Origin: Mucor racemosus
Taxonomy: Eukaryota; Mucoromycota; Mucoromycetes; Mucorales; Mucoraceae
Direction of reading: 5' to 3'
NCBI GenBank assembly: GCA_027405735.1
Contig: JAPEHQ010000001.1
Location: forward strand, 6,510,001 to 6,574,000
DNA length: 64,000 nucleotides
In this document: positions 24,201 through 36,644 of the stretch, piece by piece
How positions within the stretch are numbered: the stretch's first letter is position 1
Layout of the letters: each line of letters starts with the position of its first letter
Position numbers and translations under genes: made by a program
Notes under the pieces: generated by a model
What the model saw: the letters and a program-made list of their open reading frames with translations, nothing else
Database searches by the model: none
Told to the model about the DNA's origin: nothing

Positions 24201-25866
24201 ACCTGGTCTTGGTGCATCTGGCTATGTTGAATCTGCATCAGATTTCAAATCCGTTTCTGAAAAAGAAGCAGCTCATGGTAAAGCTTTTAGACCTGTACAT
24301 TGTAGGTATAGTTATGGAAAAAATTAACTTTTTATACATAAATTTAGCATATTCCACCAAAGAAGGTCATTTCGTATTGGAAAATAATCATCTTAAGGCT
24401 ACCTTTAATTCAGATGGTCAATTAGTAGAATTGATTGATAAGAGATCCAACAGGTAGGTTTATTAAACCAGTAAACTGTATTATCTAATTTTGCTTAATT
24501 ATTTAGAGGAAATCTTATTCCCAAGGGCTCTCGTGGTAATATTCTTCAGCTTTATGAGGATGTTGTATGTATCAAAAGAGTATATAAAAGCCTACATTTT
24601 GACTTTACTAACCTTTAAACAAAATAGCCTACTTATTGGGATGCCTGGGATGGTAATTTTCTATTTTGTCAGAGACATTTACCATTTTCAACTAACAAAT
24701 AATATAGTTGAAATCTACCATCTTCAAAAGTACGTCGAATTGCAAGGTCAAAAGAAATTACAAATAATTTCTGATGGACCTCTTAAAGCTGAACTTCGAT
24801 TTGAGCACAAGATTTCCGATGTTAGTTCTATTGAACAAACAATTAGTCTTTCATGTATTGGTGAACGATTAGAATTCGACAATTTTGTTGACTGGAATGA
24901 AAGCCATCAATTTTTGGTAATGTATAATATTAACAATCAAATATAAAGATATTAACAAGATGTCATATTATAGAAAGTTGAATTCTCTTGGGACATTGTT
25001 ACTGATTATGCCACTTATGATATTCAATATGGTGTTGTTAGAAGACCTACACACTACAATACCACAATTGATTCTGCCAAATTTGAGGTATAAGAGCTAT
25101 TTTTACTTATATAATTTATACTAACATCATACAGGTCTGTGGTCATAAATTTGCAGATATGTCTGAATCAAATTATGGTATTGCATTGATCAATGATTGC
25201 AAATACGGCTATGCTACTCATGGAAAAACTCAACGTTTATCCTTATTGCGTGCACCCAAAGGTCCAGATGAACATGCTGATATGGGTAATAAATTGTAAA
25301 TATTACTATGCAACATTAGGTCTAAATATTGCATAGGTCAACACAAATTCAAGTATGCTATTTATCCTCATGAGGGCAATTTTACTTCATCTAGAGTCAT
25401 GCAATCCGCATTGGAATTCAATACACCTCTTTCAATTCGGTTAGTAAAAATACATTTAATAATGCACATTAATTTTAACATTTATTATAAAGCCATGTCA
25501 AGGGCAAAGATCTTTGTAATCGTGAAATTGTTCCTTCTCTCTTCCAGATTGATGGCTCTAATCAAATCATCATTGATACAATCAAACTTGCTGAAGATGA
25601 TCATGGCAAAGGAAAACAAGTCATTTTACGTCTTTATGAAGCTTATGGTGGCAAGAGCAGTGCTATATTGAAGAGGTAAGTCTATATAGCAGTGTACAAA
25701 TCAAATCAATAACAACGTGCATTTTAGTCATTTAAAAATCAAACGAATTCAAATCTCAAACATATTAGAAGATGATACAAATAACAATTTGGAAGAAATC
25801 AAAGATGGTTTCAAGCTTACTCTTCGGGCTTTCCAAATCTTGACGCTCAAAGTTGATTTAAAGTAG
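21244..25866 (+). CDS. AMS1: Class II alpha-mannosidase, glycoside hydrolase family 38
   Basis: I rebuilt 23 exons from 21244-21471 to 25728-25866; frame closes throughout and gives 1092 residues, close to the 1083 of yeast Ams1. GH38 landmarks are present: [15 protein letters not shown] (zinc-binding His280 and Asp282), [14 protein letters not shown] (catalytic Asp392) and HGDGGGGP. The C-terminal beta-rich region is complete to [13 protein letters not shown] LRLYEAYGG. There is no signal peptide; Ams1 is a cytosolic enzyme delivered to the vacuole by selective autophagy, where it trims free oligomannosides. Two exons are tiny: 22633-22648 (16 nt) and 22714-22727 (14 nt). Introns have GT-AG ends; one (5' side at 21822) offers two close donor sites, and I chose the GTATGT donor. 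Confidence 0.95.
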
Positions 25867-26309
25867 TTTTGTAGTGAACATTTTATATATTTTTAGCTTT
25901 AGGTTGGCCACTTTTGGGTGTTTGATTTTTTCGCGTTGCATGCTTTACTGAATAAGCTAAAGTCTAATCTCTTGGATTAGTTTTCTATATCACAAAAACA
26001 AATAAATATATTCCTTTATATTGAAAAAATGCGCCTTTCCTTTGCTTTTTTAACAATGTTCTTCTCTAATGATTTAGTAAAGCAATTTGTATTTGAATTT
26101 GAAGATAATATTCCAGTTTTAGCGGATAAAACCAACTATTATTACAGGTGCAGCGGTGCGACAACAATTATAACACCATCTTAATTGTCCACATCAATGG
26201 AATGATGACAATGGAGAAATTATTTAGAATCAACAATTTTAATAACATCAGTTGCAATAAATCCAATTATTTATTGTTTATATAATAGAGCAGCTATGAA
26301 CGAACCTGT
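25867..26309. other. Downstream of alpha-mannosidase, before repeat D2
   Basis: Contains the probable 3' UTR of AMS1, with AATAAATA near 26000 as a candidate polyadenylation signal. No further gene was recognised. Confidence 0.45.
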
Positions 26310-27350
26310 AAACTTTCGTGTAAGTGAAAAATGTTGATTTTTCGTCGAGATAATCACGATGATAGTTAACATTACAGCTTAAAATCTTCATAACTGGGTT
26401 TAAACATTGATCTGATGACAAATCGACCAGAAAATGATGAAAAAACAAAATTGCTTAATGGCTCATGAACTGCAAAGTAAGTTGAAATAGCTTATTAAAT
26501 AGTTTTTGTACAGTTTTAAATTCTGCATCTAGCTAAATAAAATTCAAACAAATGTTTTGCATTAAGTTTTGCACAAAATGCGATTGCAATTTTGGAGGTT
26601 TTCTGAGGATATGCATCAATTTTTATAAATATAATTCAAGTATTAGCAATGCAAATTATATGCAGCAACATTATCTATCGATCGAGCCATTGATGACCCT
26701 TTTAGCTACATTTTTCATAGAGGAAACGAGATTTTTGTTAATTTTTTTTCAAATTCAGAATTTGGGATGAGGGTATATAAGGAAAAAATGGAAGCTAGAA
26801 ATGGAGGTACCTTTTTGTACACATTTTTGAGGATATCTCCATGAAAAATCAATATTTTGAAAAACTCTAAATTGGGTCCGAGAGAGCTTAACGAGCTTAA
26901 TGACATAAATGCAAAAAAAAATGTTGCTCAATTTGACTAATATCTTGAAATCTACTATAGAAATGTCCAAAAAATGAAAAAAAAATAAAAGTGTTCAGAA
27001 TTTTTTTATATTAAAATATGTTATAAAGCACGTTAAAACAAGTGGGTTTTATCATTAAAAAGTGTTAGTATAGCTTAATTTTTTCTGGAGATATGAAGCC
27101 TCAAAGTTTTCAATCCATTAGCAGTAAAATACGCGTAAAAAATCTGAAACTCTAGCACTGCAAAATTAATACCAACTGCAAAAAATAGGATATTTCCAGA
27201 TACTTGTTTTTGGATTAAAGCTGAACAACTCAGGTACATTGTCATATATTTTTTTCTTGGCGTTATTTAGTGAAAACAAAAAGTAGAGCAGGGATGAAAA
27301 ATGAGACCCAGTTTTCAAGTAAAAAGCAGTGAATTTTACTCGTTTTTGAG
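26310..27350 (+). repeat. Family D repeat, copy 2
   Basis: Aligns along its length with 11503-12570 and most closely with 32745-33815. The Lys-rich open stretch is broken here by a TGA after ISP and by further frame changes. Ends are approximate and no terminal structure was found. Confidence 0.85.
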
Positions 27351-28126
27351 TCTTTCGTGAGATATAAAATAAATTTAGGAATAGGTAGCATAATGCGGCC
27401 AATTTATGTCTGTTTAGCAGTGTCTAAAGTATATCCTAAAAATGTTTATTATGAGGTTAGTTATACAAAGAAGACATATTCCGATTTTGAAGATTGAAAC
27501 TATGAAATTTTCTTTGAAAATTCAAATTTAATATTAAAATTCATTTTAACTTATCGAGTGTAGTTTTTTTTTTTGTGTACTACAGCAAGTCAAAATAGGT
27601 CGTGAAGTACAGAACAAACAAAATACATTGTAATTTTTTAATTGCTTAATTAATAAGGAGAATAATTACATAAATATCATAGAGTGTGATTGTTTAGCTT
27701 TTACATAGAAAAAAAGCCTGAGAATCATTTTTTTATTATATATATTGTATTAACAGATATTGTTTTCCTGTGGTGATCGGACGAGATCTGGTATTTTTAG
27801 CATTGATGACTGTAACTTTATAGATTATAAATTTTTGTTATTATATAATACATATATATACACGTTTTATCTACTCCTTCATTTTTGTATATATACGTAG
27901 CGCTATTATGTATCTATTGATTATATGCTCACCGGAAACTTTAGTTATATTTTCTACTGAAATAAAGCCAGCTTTTGCATTATTGTACCTAGTATGATTG
28001 CATGATATACAGGAAAAATGACAGGGATTTCTTTATATTTCGATCAGGAATAAAGACTTTTTTGTAAACTAAATTGCTGCTGATACTCACCAAATAGAAG
28101 AATTATATACCAAAGAAAAACAATAT
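27351..28126. other. Intergenic between repeats, no gene seen
   Basis: AT-rich DNA including TATATATACACG-type stretches near 27855. No coding or RNA feature was recognised. Confidence 0.4.
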
Positions 28127-29018
28127 TGTCGCATATTTTCAGGATTGATAAATAATAGTACTTAAAAAAAATACAATTAAAAAAGAATGAGTAATGAATC
28201 AGTTCTTCAACTGCATAATAAAAACAAGATATCGTTTATTTAGATATAAAAGTATGGCCGTTTATATTAATTTGACATTGGAATCCTGAGATGTAATTTA
28301 AGGCACTGATTTATCAAAATATGTTTAGTTTAAATAAAAACTTGAAATTTAATCAATTAAAGAGATGTCGTTTATTGGAATGAAATTAATAGGGTTTATA
28401 TACTGATTGATTTGGGGAATTAATGATGTGATAAGGTAGTTTAAATATTATTTAATAGTAATGTGTTATGTTGGTATATCATGTTGGAATATCGCATTGG
28501 AGTATAATGCTTTGCACCATGCTTCTATACCATGCTTCTATACCATGCTTTTAGGAGCATTGTATAGTTAATATTTAATTAAGTAACTTCCGGTTCCGGA
28601 TCTATTATTGTTTACTTTTTTGGATTTGACATGATCCGGTTTAAGAATGATACATCAGGCACTATTGAACCATTAGATCTGTTTGATAGTAATCTATGGA
28701 TTGAAATGGATCAATCATAATTTAACCGTTCTTGCAGAGCTTGTGAGTTGTTTTGTTTCAATGCTGGGCTAAATATGCTTGGATGTTGATTTGATACAGT
28801 AGCTACTTGATTGGTTAACTGCTAGGATGAAATAATGTGGTGTCATAATTGAGGTCAAAGCGTTCTTGGTAATTACTGGATTAAACTTGATACGCTAGGA
28901 GTTTCTTATATCCGATATCAAGACTTGCACTTCAATACATGTCGTAGTCAATAGATTGTAAGATGTATTGATACTGTAGAAGGTGATAACGTATGATACT
29001 AGTAGGTGGAATACAACA
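28127..29018 (-). mobile_element. LTR family A, copy 4, split by LTR B
   Basis: The parts 28127-28306 and 28663-29018 form one LTR A on the minus strand, from the complement of ...TGCGACA to the complement of TGTTGTATTCC. It is interrupted by LTR B copy 3. Its flanks (AATAT and CATTT) do not match, and the right flank enters family E in mid-repeat while the left does not, so the locus was rearranged after insertion. Confidence 0.9.
28307..28657 (-). mobile_element. Solo LTR family B, copy 3, inserted in LTR A
   Basis: A 351-bp LTR from TGATTTATC to GATACATCA, on the minus strand relative to copies 1 and 2. The flanks are perfect 5-bp duplications GGCAC (28302-28306 and 28658-28662) taken from the host LTR A. 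It carries about three of the 13-bp units. Confidence 0.95.
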
Positions 29019-30085
29019 CATTTATTAAAAAATTGTAAACGCAAGCCCGTAGAGCGACGCCTTAATTGGGTATTATAGCAAGACAGAGAGATTGAATGGC
29101 TAAGTCTCTTATACTATGGTATATCAGTTTTAAATAAAAAAGCGTTTTTTAACTTCTCTTATATTTAACCATGTAAGGTCTGAAAATTCAGTTTTTGTAG
29201 CGGACATTTTCGGGCCTCATTTTATCCTTACCAACACTCATGATTTTAATAAAAAAAAAGAAAAATCAAATTTTGATACCAAAATCAACGTTTAAATATA
29301 CTACATTGTGAGAGAAAATTGTAGCTGTAGCTAATACGCATTTTATAAAAGCTTAATATTAAATGTTAAGTAATGAAACTTAGCATTTTTGGCCCAAAAA
29401 CAGTTTTTTAATTAAAGGATTTTCATGTTATATTTTGCAATAAAAATGTTTATTATTTTTTATTGAGCAAATAGAGCGCTAAATTCTGCATATGTGTATA
29501 TTTTTTGTTTTTATAATTGGTAATATATTTAACTCTAGATTTGCAAAACCAAAAAAAAAAAAATTAAAAAATGTCAAAATTGATGATCTGAACAAGAATA
29601 ATTTTTTAAATTAATATTCCGCTTATAACCCTTGTAAGTCTTAAAAATAAGAGACTTTATACTACTTGTGAACTTTTTTGTAATGATTCACATTACATGA
29701 TGTTTCAACAATAATTGCATGAATTAGTTTCAGTTGTATAATTCATATAAATATGTAAATGTTGAGTCAGATATTGAACATTAGTGAAAATATCTGTTTC
29801 TTTCCTTTGTTAATAATTTTAATCAAATAAACTTATTATCACAACCACAACCGATCTATTACTTAATACTACTTGTCAAATATTAATTACACTTAATACA
29901 TTAGTAAGTATTGACCAAAGTAATAGTCAACTACAATTAGTAACACCAACAACGTCCACCTTTTGTACTTCTTTCTTAATAGACGCAACCTATTACAAGA
30001 TCATAGTACTTATTACATTTTTCAAGAATTTACGATGCTGTACCCGCTTGATTCAAGCTTATTACTGTAAATCTTTATACATGTT
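29019..30085 (+). repeat. Family E repeat, copy 3 (diverged, split by LTR C)
   Basis: 29019-29678 and 30018-30085 align, with scattered substitutions, to about 4207-4925 of the left palindrome arm. Both ends are incomplete: the 5' part is missing at the LTR A junction and similarity fades after about 30085. This shows family E is dispersed and not only an inverted duplication. Confidence 0.85.
29679..30017 (+). mobile_element. Solo LTR family C (339 bp)
   Basis: The insertion in repeat E runs from TGTAATGATTCACATT to GTACTTATTACA. It is flanked by TTTTT (29674-29678 and 30018-30022); the uninterrupted arm has a single T5 at that site. TG...CA ends, a 5-bp duplication and the lack of coding capacity fit a solo LTR. 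This is its only copy in the window; strand is arbitrary. Confidence 0.85.
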
Positions 30086-31172
30086 AATATTGTGTTATAG
30101 TTTATTTGATGATAATATAGTCTTACTTGATAATGAATGGGCGAGAAGAAGCGATTTACGTTACGTTTTAGCCTCACCTCTCCAATATCATAACATAAGC
30201 GTGGCCATTACTGGAACCTATTACCGCCTTTTTATCTCTTTGTCCCAAGCCAATTTATTCAACAATGCTTTACCAGAAGAACCAATCTAAGTACTTACAA
30301 ATGGTTCCTCGGTATTTACATTCAAATTCTATAAATTAAATAGACTGGTTCCATTTACAGTAGTATCAAACGTATCACCAGCACGCCTTATGATAAATGT
30401 CAATCTAAAATGAGAATGAAACATCCCATTGTCATTGTTATAAGCTATGAAAAGCTTGATTTTTAATAATACAGCAATTAAATAAAAACAAGATGACACT
30501 AATATAGCATATAGTGAGTATTTAACATCTAAGTTTGATGAAATATGCTTTTAAACCATTCTTTTAAAAATCCTGAGGCAAACACAACATCTTGATCCTG
30601 TAATTTCTATTTATCAAAATGTTGCGATTTTCACTACACAATGAATTCACCTTTTATCAATCTTGACCTCAATGTACATTGGGTATTAGTTTTTTACCAG
30701 TTGTATTTTCTCTAGTTTATTAATATTCAGTCATATTGAACGATGGTTTGTAGCATTGCCAAAAAAAAAAAGAGTAAATGCTTCAAGAGTTTTCTACATA
30801 TCAAATTACGCAATTTATTAGTAACAATAATTGTATCAGGGTTATATTATAAAGGGACAAGAGACACAGACAAAGATTTATTTGTTATGTTTAGGTTTAT
30901 TTCAGAATATATAATAAGGAAATGATGAGGAGAACTGACGAAGAAATAAAAGGAATTATGAAAATAAGATGATTATTTATACTAAATTATTCAAAAGTCT
31001 AGTACCCTTCATGAACTAGACTTCAGGGACATAGTGCTACTGAATTACTCTATAATAATTTGAATACGAGTAAGTTGATATTGTAATGTGGTCATTAGTT
31101 GTGTTGCAGTGCGTATAGTAATAGAATCTCTTGCATAAGCTGGAGATTGATATTCAATTTGGATAACATAAT
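30086..31172. other. Intergenic with an orphan 80-codon open frame
   Basis: An open frame at 30048-30290 starts in the family E copy and continues into unique sequence with a protein-like composition (DNEWARRSDLRYVLASP, FNNALPEEPI). I do not recognise it; it may be a decayed exon. The rest is AT-rich with no gene or RNA visible. Confidence 0.3.
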
Positions 31173-31714
31173 TGTTGTATTCCACCTAGTATCATACGTT
31201 ATCACCTTCTACAGTATCAATACATCTTACAATATATTGACTACGACATGAATTGAACTGCAAAGCTTTAATATCGGATATTACAAATAAGAAACTCCTA
31301 GTGTATTAAGTATATTCAGCAGCAATTAACAAGGACGTTTGGACCACAATTATGACACCATATTATTTCACCCCAGTGGTAAGTTAATTAAATAGCTATC
31401 AAATCAGCATCCAAGAATCTTTGGCGCAACATCATTGAAATAAGGCAACTCATAATAAGCTCTGAAAGCACGGTTAAATTATGATTGATCCATTTCCATC
31501 CATAGATTACTATCAAACAGGTCTAATGGTTTAATAGTGCCTTAAATTACATCTCGGGATCTCAATGTCAAATCAATATAAAAGGCCATACTTTTATATC
31601 TAAATAAACAATATCTTGTTTTTATTATACGGTTAAATCATTAGTTCATGACTCATTCTCCTTTAATTGTATTCTTTTTTGAGTATTATTAATCAAACCT
31701 AAAAATATACGACA
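31173..31714 (+). mobile_element. LTR family A, copy 5
   Basis: Runs from TGTTGTATTCC to ATATACGACA. The flanking pentamers ATAAT and CAACA do not match, so the expected target duplication is absent. It may be a recombinant LTR or a remnant of a larger deletion. It carries the TATA-like AATATAAAAGG and AAATAAACA elements of the family. Confidence 0.9.
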
Positions 31715-32744
31715 CAACACGTGGTTTTATTGGACAGAAATATCATGTTTTGCGGATAGTTTCTTCAATTCAGAGTAATCTGAGAGTAGAAATATAAATT
31801 TTTATGCAGGATATATGTAAATCTACCATCATGTATAATTGGATATTAATTGGATCAATATTCACAAGGATGAGGATTTTTTTCTTTGCTTTCTGCAATT
31901 GTAAATATTAGTTTATTATTTTGTAAAACTGTGTGGATTATATCTATTTAGATCTCCATTTCATCTGGTGTCTAACTTGAATTACAGCTGGGATAAATCA
32001 GGAATTACTTTGATTTGACATGTCTGATTGATACAGCAAGTAATCTTATAACCGAGATGTGGATCCTAGCAAATTATAATTATTGACCTGTAATTTATCG
32101 AAAGAATGAGCATTTGGATATTGTGTGGATATATTGGAATTATGCTTCTATAATTCAATAGTAGCATGATGATAGACGCGTGATGTGTTGCATCCACAGG
32201 TCTGGGTGCATTCCTTGGTTAAAATTACGACACAGTTTGATATGTTAAGTTCTACATTGCTGTGTATTATGTTATGAAGCTCCGTGTATGCAGGAATATG
32301 GAACTAGTGTGTGTCACCTAGACTTGATTGGATATATATATATATATATAAATAGACTCATTTAAACAGGTCATATAATTAAAGAATGTGAATATAAAAG
32401 AAGATGGTTCAATCTTATAACAGTTTTCTTTTATTTTTATTAAATAATTTAGTACATATTTTAGCTTTGAGATTAATATAATCTCCTGGCATAACAGCAT
32501 GGAATATGACCTTGCTTGACTTCCATGTTGAACATCATGGTTTGACAAATGTTCTAAATTGGTAATTCGATTAGAAATTATGTATAAATAGAAGAACATC
32601 TTCCTTTCAAAGAAGAGTAAATTAAGTTCTACTTGGTAATAAAAACCTAACGTTATCTAGTCAAATTCCTATTGTTTTTTTATACTTTTTTTTTCCGCGA
32701 ATATCTCTACCTGTTCCACAAACTGAAAACTCATTATTCAGGAC
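31715..32744. other. Intergenic, no gene seen
   Basis: AT-rich with a (TA)n run near 32333-32350. No protein or intact RNA gene was recognised. Confidence 0.4.
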
Positions 32745-33815
32745 TTAATTTCTGTATTCACAATATAGATCTAATTGGTTGCTACTCTGTGTTTTTTGTT
32801 TCAGCCAAAAATATTGATTTTTCATCGAGATAATCAAAATAATAGTCAATATCACAGCTTACAGCTTATGATAACTGGGTTCCAAAATTTATTTTAAAAA
32901 ATGGACGAAAAATGATGAAAAAAACAAAACCATTTAATTACTCCTGAACTGCAAAGAAAGTCGACCTAGTGTACTAAATAGTTTTTGTACAGTTTTAAAT
33001 TCTGCATTCATCTAAATAAAAATTAGACAAACATTTCACATTAAATTGTGCGTAAAATGCAATTGAAATTTTGGAGGTTTTTTGAAGATACACATCTCTT
33101 TTTATAAGCATATTTTTAATATAACTAATAAATATAATGCACAGTAAAATTACCTATCGATCTAGCCATTATTTAATTTTTTAGCTACATTTTTCGTAGA
33201 GAAAAAGAGATTTTTGTCAATTTTTTTTCAGATTCAGAATTTGGGATGAGGGTATATAAGGGAAAAACGGAAGCTAGAAATGGAAGTATCTTTTTGTACA
33301 CATTTTTGAGAATATCTCCACGAAAAATCAATATTTTGAAAAAAACTAAATTGGGTCTGAGAGAGCTCAACAAGCTGGATGATATGAATGCAAAAAAAAT
33401 GTTGCTCAATTTAACTAATATCTTGAAAGCTATTATAGAAATGTCAAAAAAAATGAAAAAAAATAAAAGTGCTCAGAATTTTTTTATATTAAAATATGTT
33501 ATAGAGCGCTTTAAAACAAGTAAGTTTTATTATTAGAAAGTGTTAGTATAGCTTAATTTTTTCTGGAGATATGAAGCCTCAAAGTTTCCAATCCATTAGC
33601 AGTAAAATACGCGTAAAAAATCTGAAACCTTAGCACTGAAAAATTAATAACAACTGCAAAAAATAGGATATTTTCGGATACTCATTTTTGGATTAAAGCT
33701 GAACATCTCAGGTACATTGGCATATAATTTTTTCGTGGTGTTATTTAGTGAAAAAAAAAGTAGAGCAGGGATGAAAAATGAGACCCAGTTTTCAATAAAT
33801 TTCACCTATTTTTAG
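32745..33815 (+). repeat. Family D repeat, copy 3
   Basis: The most similar partner is copy 2. It carries the longest version of the Lys-rich open stretch (33246-33536, 96 codons). Similarity to copy 2 is lost soon after the shared GACCCAGTTTTCAA near 33782. Ends are approximate. Confidence 0.85.
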
Positions 33816-34394
33816 CTGTTCTGTGATGTGCAATGTGTCTTTTTCAAGCAGCTAGAAACTAGCGCTCAGCTGGTTCATCGGGTGGATTTAACGAAGCTCG
33901 TTGAGTAGCATCAAACACAAATAATGAGTTTAAAGACATTTCATGTACGTCAACAGCGACTCTAAAGACAAAATATAGGGCTTGAGGTATTTCAATATTT
34001 AAATCAGTAATTTTGTATTGACTAGGGAAGTCTCAATATTGAACTGTCAAATGTACTACATTGCAATATAATCGAAAGACAGTTGGTAAAATGCAATAAA
34101 TTTTGTCATATGAAAAAAAAAAAAATATGCAAAACACAAGATTAGGTAGGTTTCATATTGATGAAATGATTCTCGTTTTTATTTTTTTATAATGATGAGC
34201 AATCAATTGTATATATGTATATTATTATTTTTCAAAACTGGGTAAGATAATAAAAAAAGAGATAAATGGATAAAGTGTTATGAGATATTAAACAATGATG
34301 AAAAAAAAAAAAAGAAAAATTGGAATATAAATGGGGGAGGAAGGGATTATAATGCGATAAAGGAAGAGAGAAAATCAAATAGAAACAAAATTAT
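33816..34394. other. 3' flank of UAP1, no other gene seen
   Basis: Includes the probable 3' UTR of the UAP1 gene on the minus strand, which is A/G-rich on the plus strand at 34290-34340. No other feature was recognised. Confidence 0.45.
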
Positions 34395-35909
34395 TTAACA
34401 AATAGCACGAATCAAGTCTTCCAATGATTCAATAGTAGCAGGAGCTTTAACAGATTTTCCACGAACTAAATGTTCTAAACCTTCACCAGAATAAGATACG
34501 CAAGGAGAGATCTCAAACAAGAGCCTTTCGCAATCTTCTGTGTTACCAACGACCTTACCACCAGCATTTTCAATGAAACGAACATGTTGAGACACAATAT
34601 CACGACGAGAAGTTTCTGGACAATCAGCACCAGAACCAGGAGCATTTTTTAAAGGAGAAAATTCTTCAATACGATCAACTTCGAGAACAGACATATTTTG
34701 GGCATAAGGGAAAACATCAAACACGAAACATTCAAGTTTCATACCAGAGTTTGCTTTGGGGGAGATCTGTTCCCCAGTTTCAAGATCAGTATATTTGATC
34801 TTCTTCTTTGCAATGTGATATTCCAATTCAGCTTGGAAAGAGGGAACGCGTTCAAGAAAAGCAGTAGAAAAGAAATGATTGGCAATGTTGGCAGCACCAT
34901 ATTTCAATGAACCATCAGTATGACGTTCATGAGCGGTTTCATTGGAAATTTCAGAATACTCAACAACACCATATTTACCATTACGAACACAGACAACACC
35001 GACAGGTTCTTCTGGTGCAGCTTTACCAACTACCTTGACACCACAATCAGTATTCTTTGAAATGCAATAGCCAATAAAGATGGGATCAGCAACACGAGCC
35101 AAGCAATTATCAACACAATAACAATGAGAGTATTCAACACCACGATCCTTTAATGATTGAATCACACCTTTATCTAAAACAGCCTTATAAATACCACCAT
35201 TACCATCAGGTGCAACGGCGACCTTGCCCTTGGATTCTAAGATGATTTTGCCATCCATAGTTAAACAAGGAAGAACACCTTGTTCAAAGAAAATTACATT
35301 TTCTTCCTTGAGACCAAAGAAATTGTTCTTTTTAAAGTAATCAAAAGTAGGCTTGTTAGTAGGACCAGATGTCATGATATACCAAGGAATAATAGTCTCA
35401 ATTGGATCTTGTTCTTTACGATTTTGTTGAGCCAATTGTTGAACCTTTAAAATACGTTCAGCTTGAAGTTGGAAAAGGGTTTTACCAGAAGGCAAATTGA
35501 TATCATAACAACCTTTGGGAGCCGAGGAACCGAGACGAGTGCCTTGACCACCGGCCATCAAAATGACAGCGACCTTTCCTTGAGCAATTTTCTCGAGACC
35601 AATCAATTCCCATTCCTTCAATGTAGATGCACCTTGTTTCAATACGGAATCAAAAACTTCTGGAGAAAGAGGCTGTAAATCATTTTTTTCGTTATTTGAA
35701 GCAGCAGAAGCACCTTCAATGGCTTTATCATAAATGGCATTTAAGTTTTCTACATCAATGTTGATGATTTGATTCAAAAATTCAATTTGTTCATGTTCAG
35801 GGATGGCATTGAAAAACTTGAATACATGGCCCTGACCTGCATTATCGAAACGAGTTTGCAATGCCTTGATTTCAATATCAGAAAGAGGTAATGGCGAAGT
35901 AATAGTCAT
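34395..35909 (-). CDS. UAP1: UDP-N-acetylglucosamine pyrophosphorylase
   Basis: A single uninterrupted exon of 504 residues, the usual length for eukaryotic UAP1/Qri1. It makes UDP-GlcNAc from UTP and GlcNAc-1-phosphate in the cytosol, the precursor of chitin, N-glycans and GPI anchors. The nucleotide-binding signature LMAGGQGTRLG is at residues 118-128. PWYIMTSGPTN, PDGNGGIYKA and the C-terminal substrate-binding region are all present. I chose the ATG at 35909 (MTITSPLPL), which matches where the family begins; an in-frame ATG 48 nt upstream would only add an unlikely hydrophobic leader. It is the only long gene here without introns, and the codon pattern looks like that of a well-expressed gene. 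Confidence 0.97.
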   Translation of the reverse strand: MTITSPLPLSDIEIKALQTRFDNAGQGHVFKFFNAIPEHEQIEFLNQIINIDVENLNAIYDKAIEGASAASNNEKNDLQPLSPEVFDSVLKQGASTLKEWELIGLEKIAQGKVAVILMAGGQGTRLGSSAPKGCYDINLPSGKTLFQLQAERILKVQQLAQQNRKEQDPIETIIPWYIMTSGPTNKPTFDYFKKNNFFGLKEENVIFFEQGVLPCLTMDGKIILESKGKVAVAPDGNGGIYKAVLDKGVIQSLKDRGVEYSHCYCVDNCLARVADPIFIGYCISKNTDCGVKVVGKAAPEEPVGVVCVRNGKYGVVEYSEISNETAHERHTDGSLKYGAANIANHFFSTAFLERVPSFQAELEYHIAKKKIKYTDLETGEQISPKANSGMKLECFVFDVFPYAQNMSVLEVDRIEEFSPLKNAPGSGADCPETSRRDIVSQHVRFIENAGGKVVGNTEDCERLLFEISPCVSYSGEGLEHLVRGKSVKAPATIESLEDLIRAIC

Positions 35910-36608
35910 GGTTTGAATATAGTAGTGTTGTTTGTGGAAAAGAAAAGAGAGGATCAAACGTTGAAAAAGTTTTTAGTATTTATAGCATAATCGCTTTGAT
36001 AGGGCGGTTTCCACGGAACGGGGTTAATATCTATTTTTTGCAAAAGAAAAAAAAAAAAAAAAAAAAAGTTGGGTAGAAAATGATAACTTTGTACAAGGGG
36101 AAAGATTTGTTGGTAAAGTATGATTTGAACTTTATTCATATCATGAATTTGTATGTTTTCATGTTGCAATAAAGGTGTCAGAAACCAAAAGTCCGATATC
36201 AAATCATCAACAAAAAAACCCACAAAAACAAATGGTGTTTATGCAAGACAACATTTTTTGTAATCATTATCAATAGTCTTCAACATGTTTATATATATAT
36301 GAGCCATGGTTGAAATTGATTTTAGCTCTAATTATACAAACTAAAGCATCGTATGTACATGAAATGATAGGTTTATAAATAACTTTAATGTTAGCGTAAA
36401 AGAAAAAATCGTTGATGAAACCAAATGTTATTTGCTTCTTTGTAAATATATCAGGTTTAAATCCTAAAAACCTTTTTGTAGAAAAAATAAAGGGGTCTTG
36501 TTCCCCTTTTTTCGTATCAAAACAAGTATTTGATATGAATGTTTTTATTACAGGAGCTTGCTTAAAAATCCTTAAAAATTGTGCAAACTGTACTAATTGC
36601 TTCTTGCT

Positions 36609-36644
<36 letters not shown>

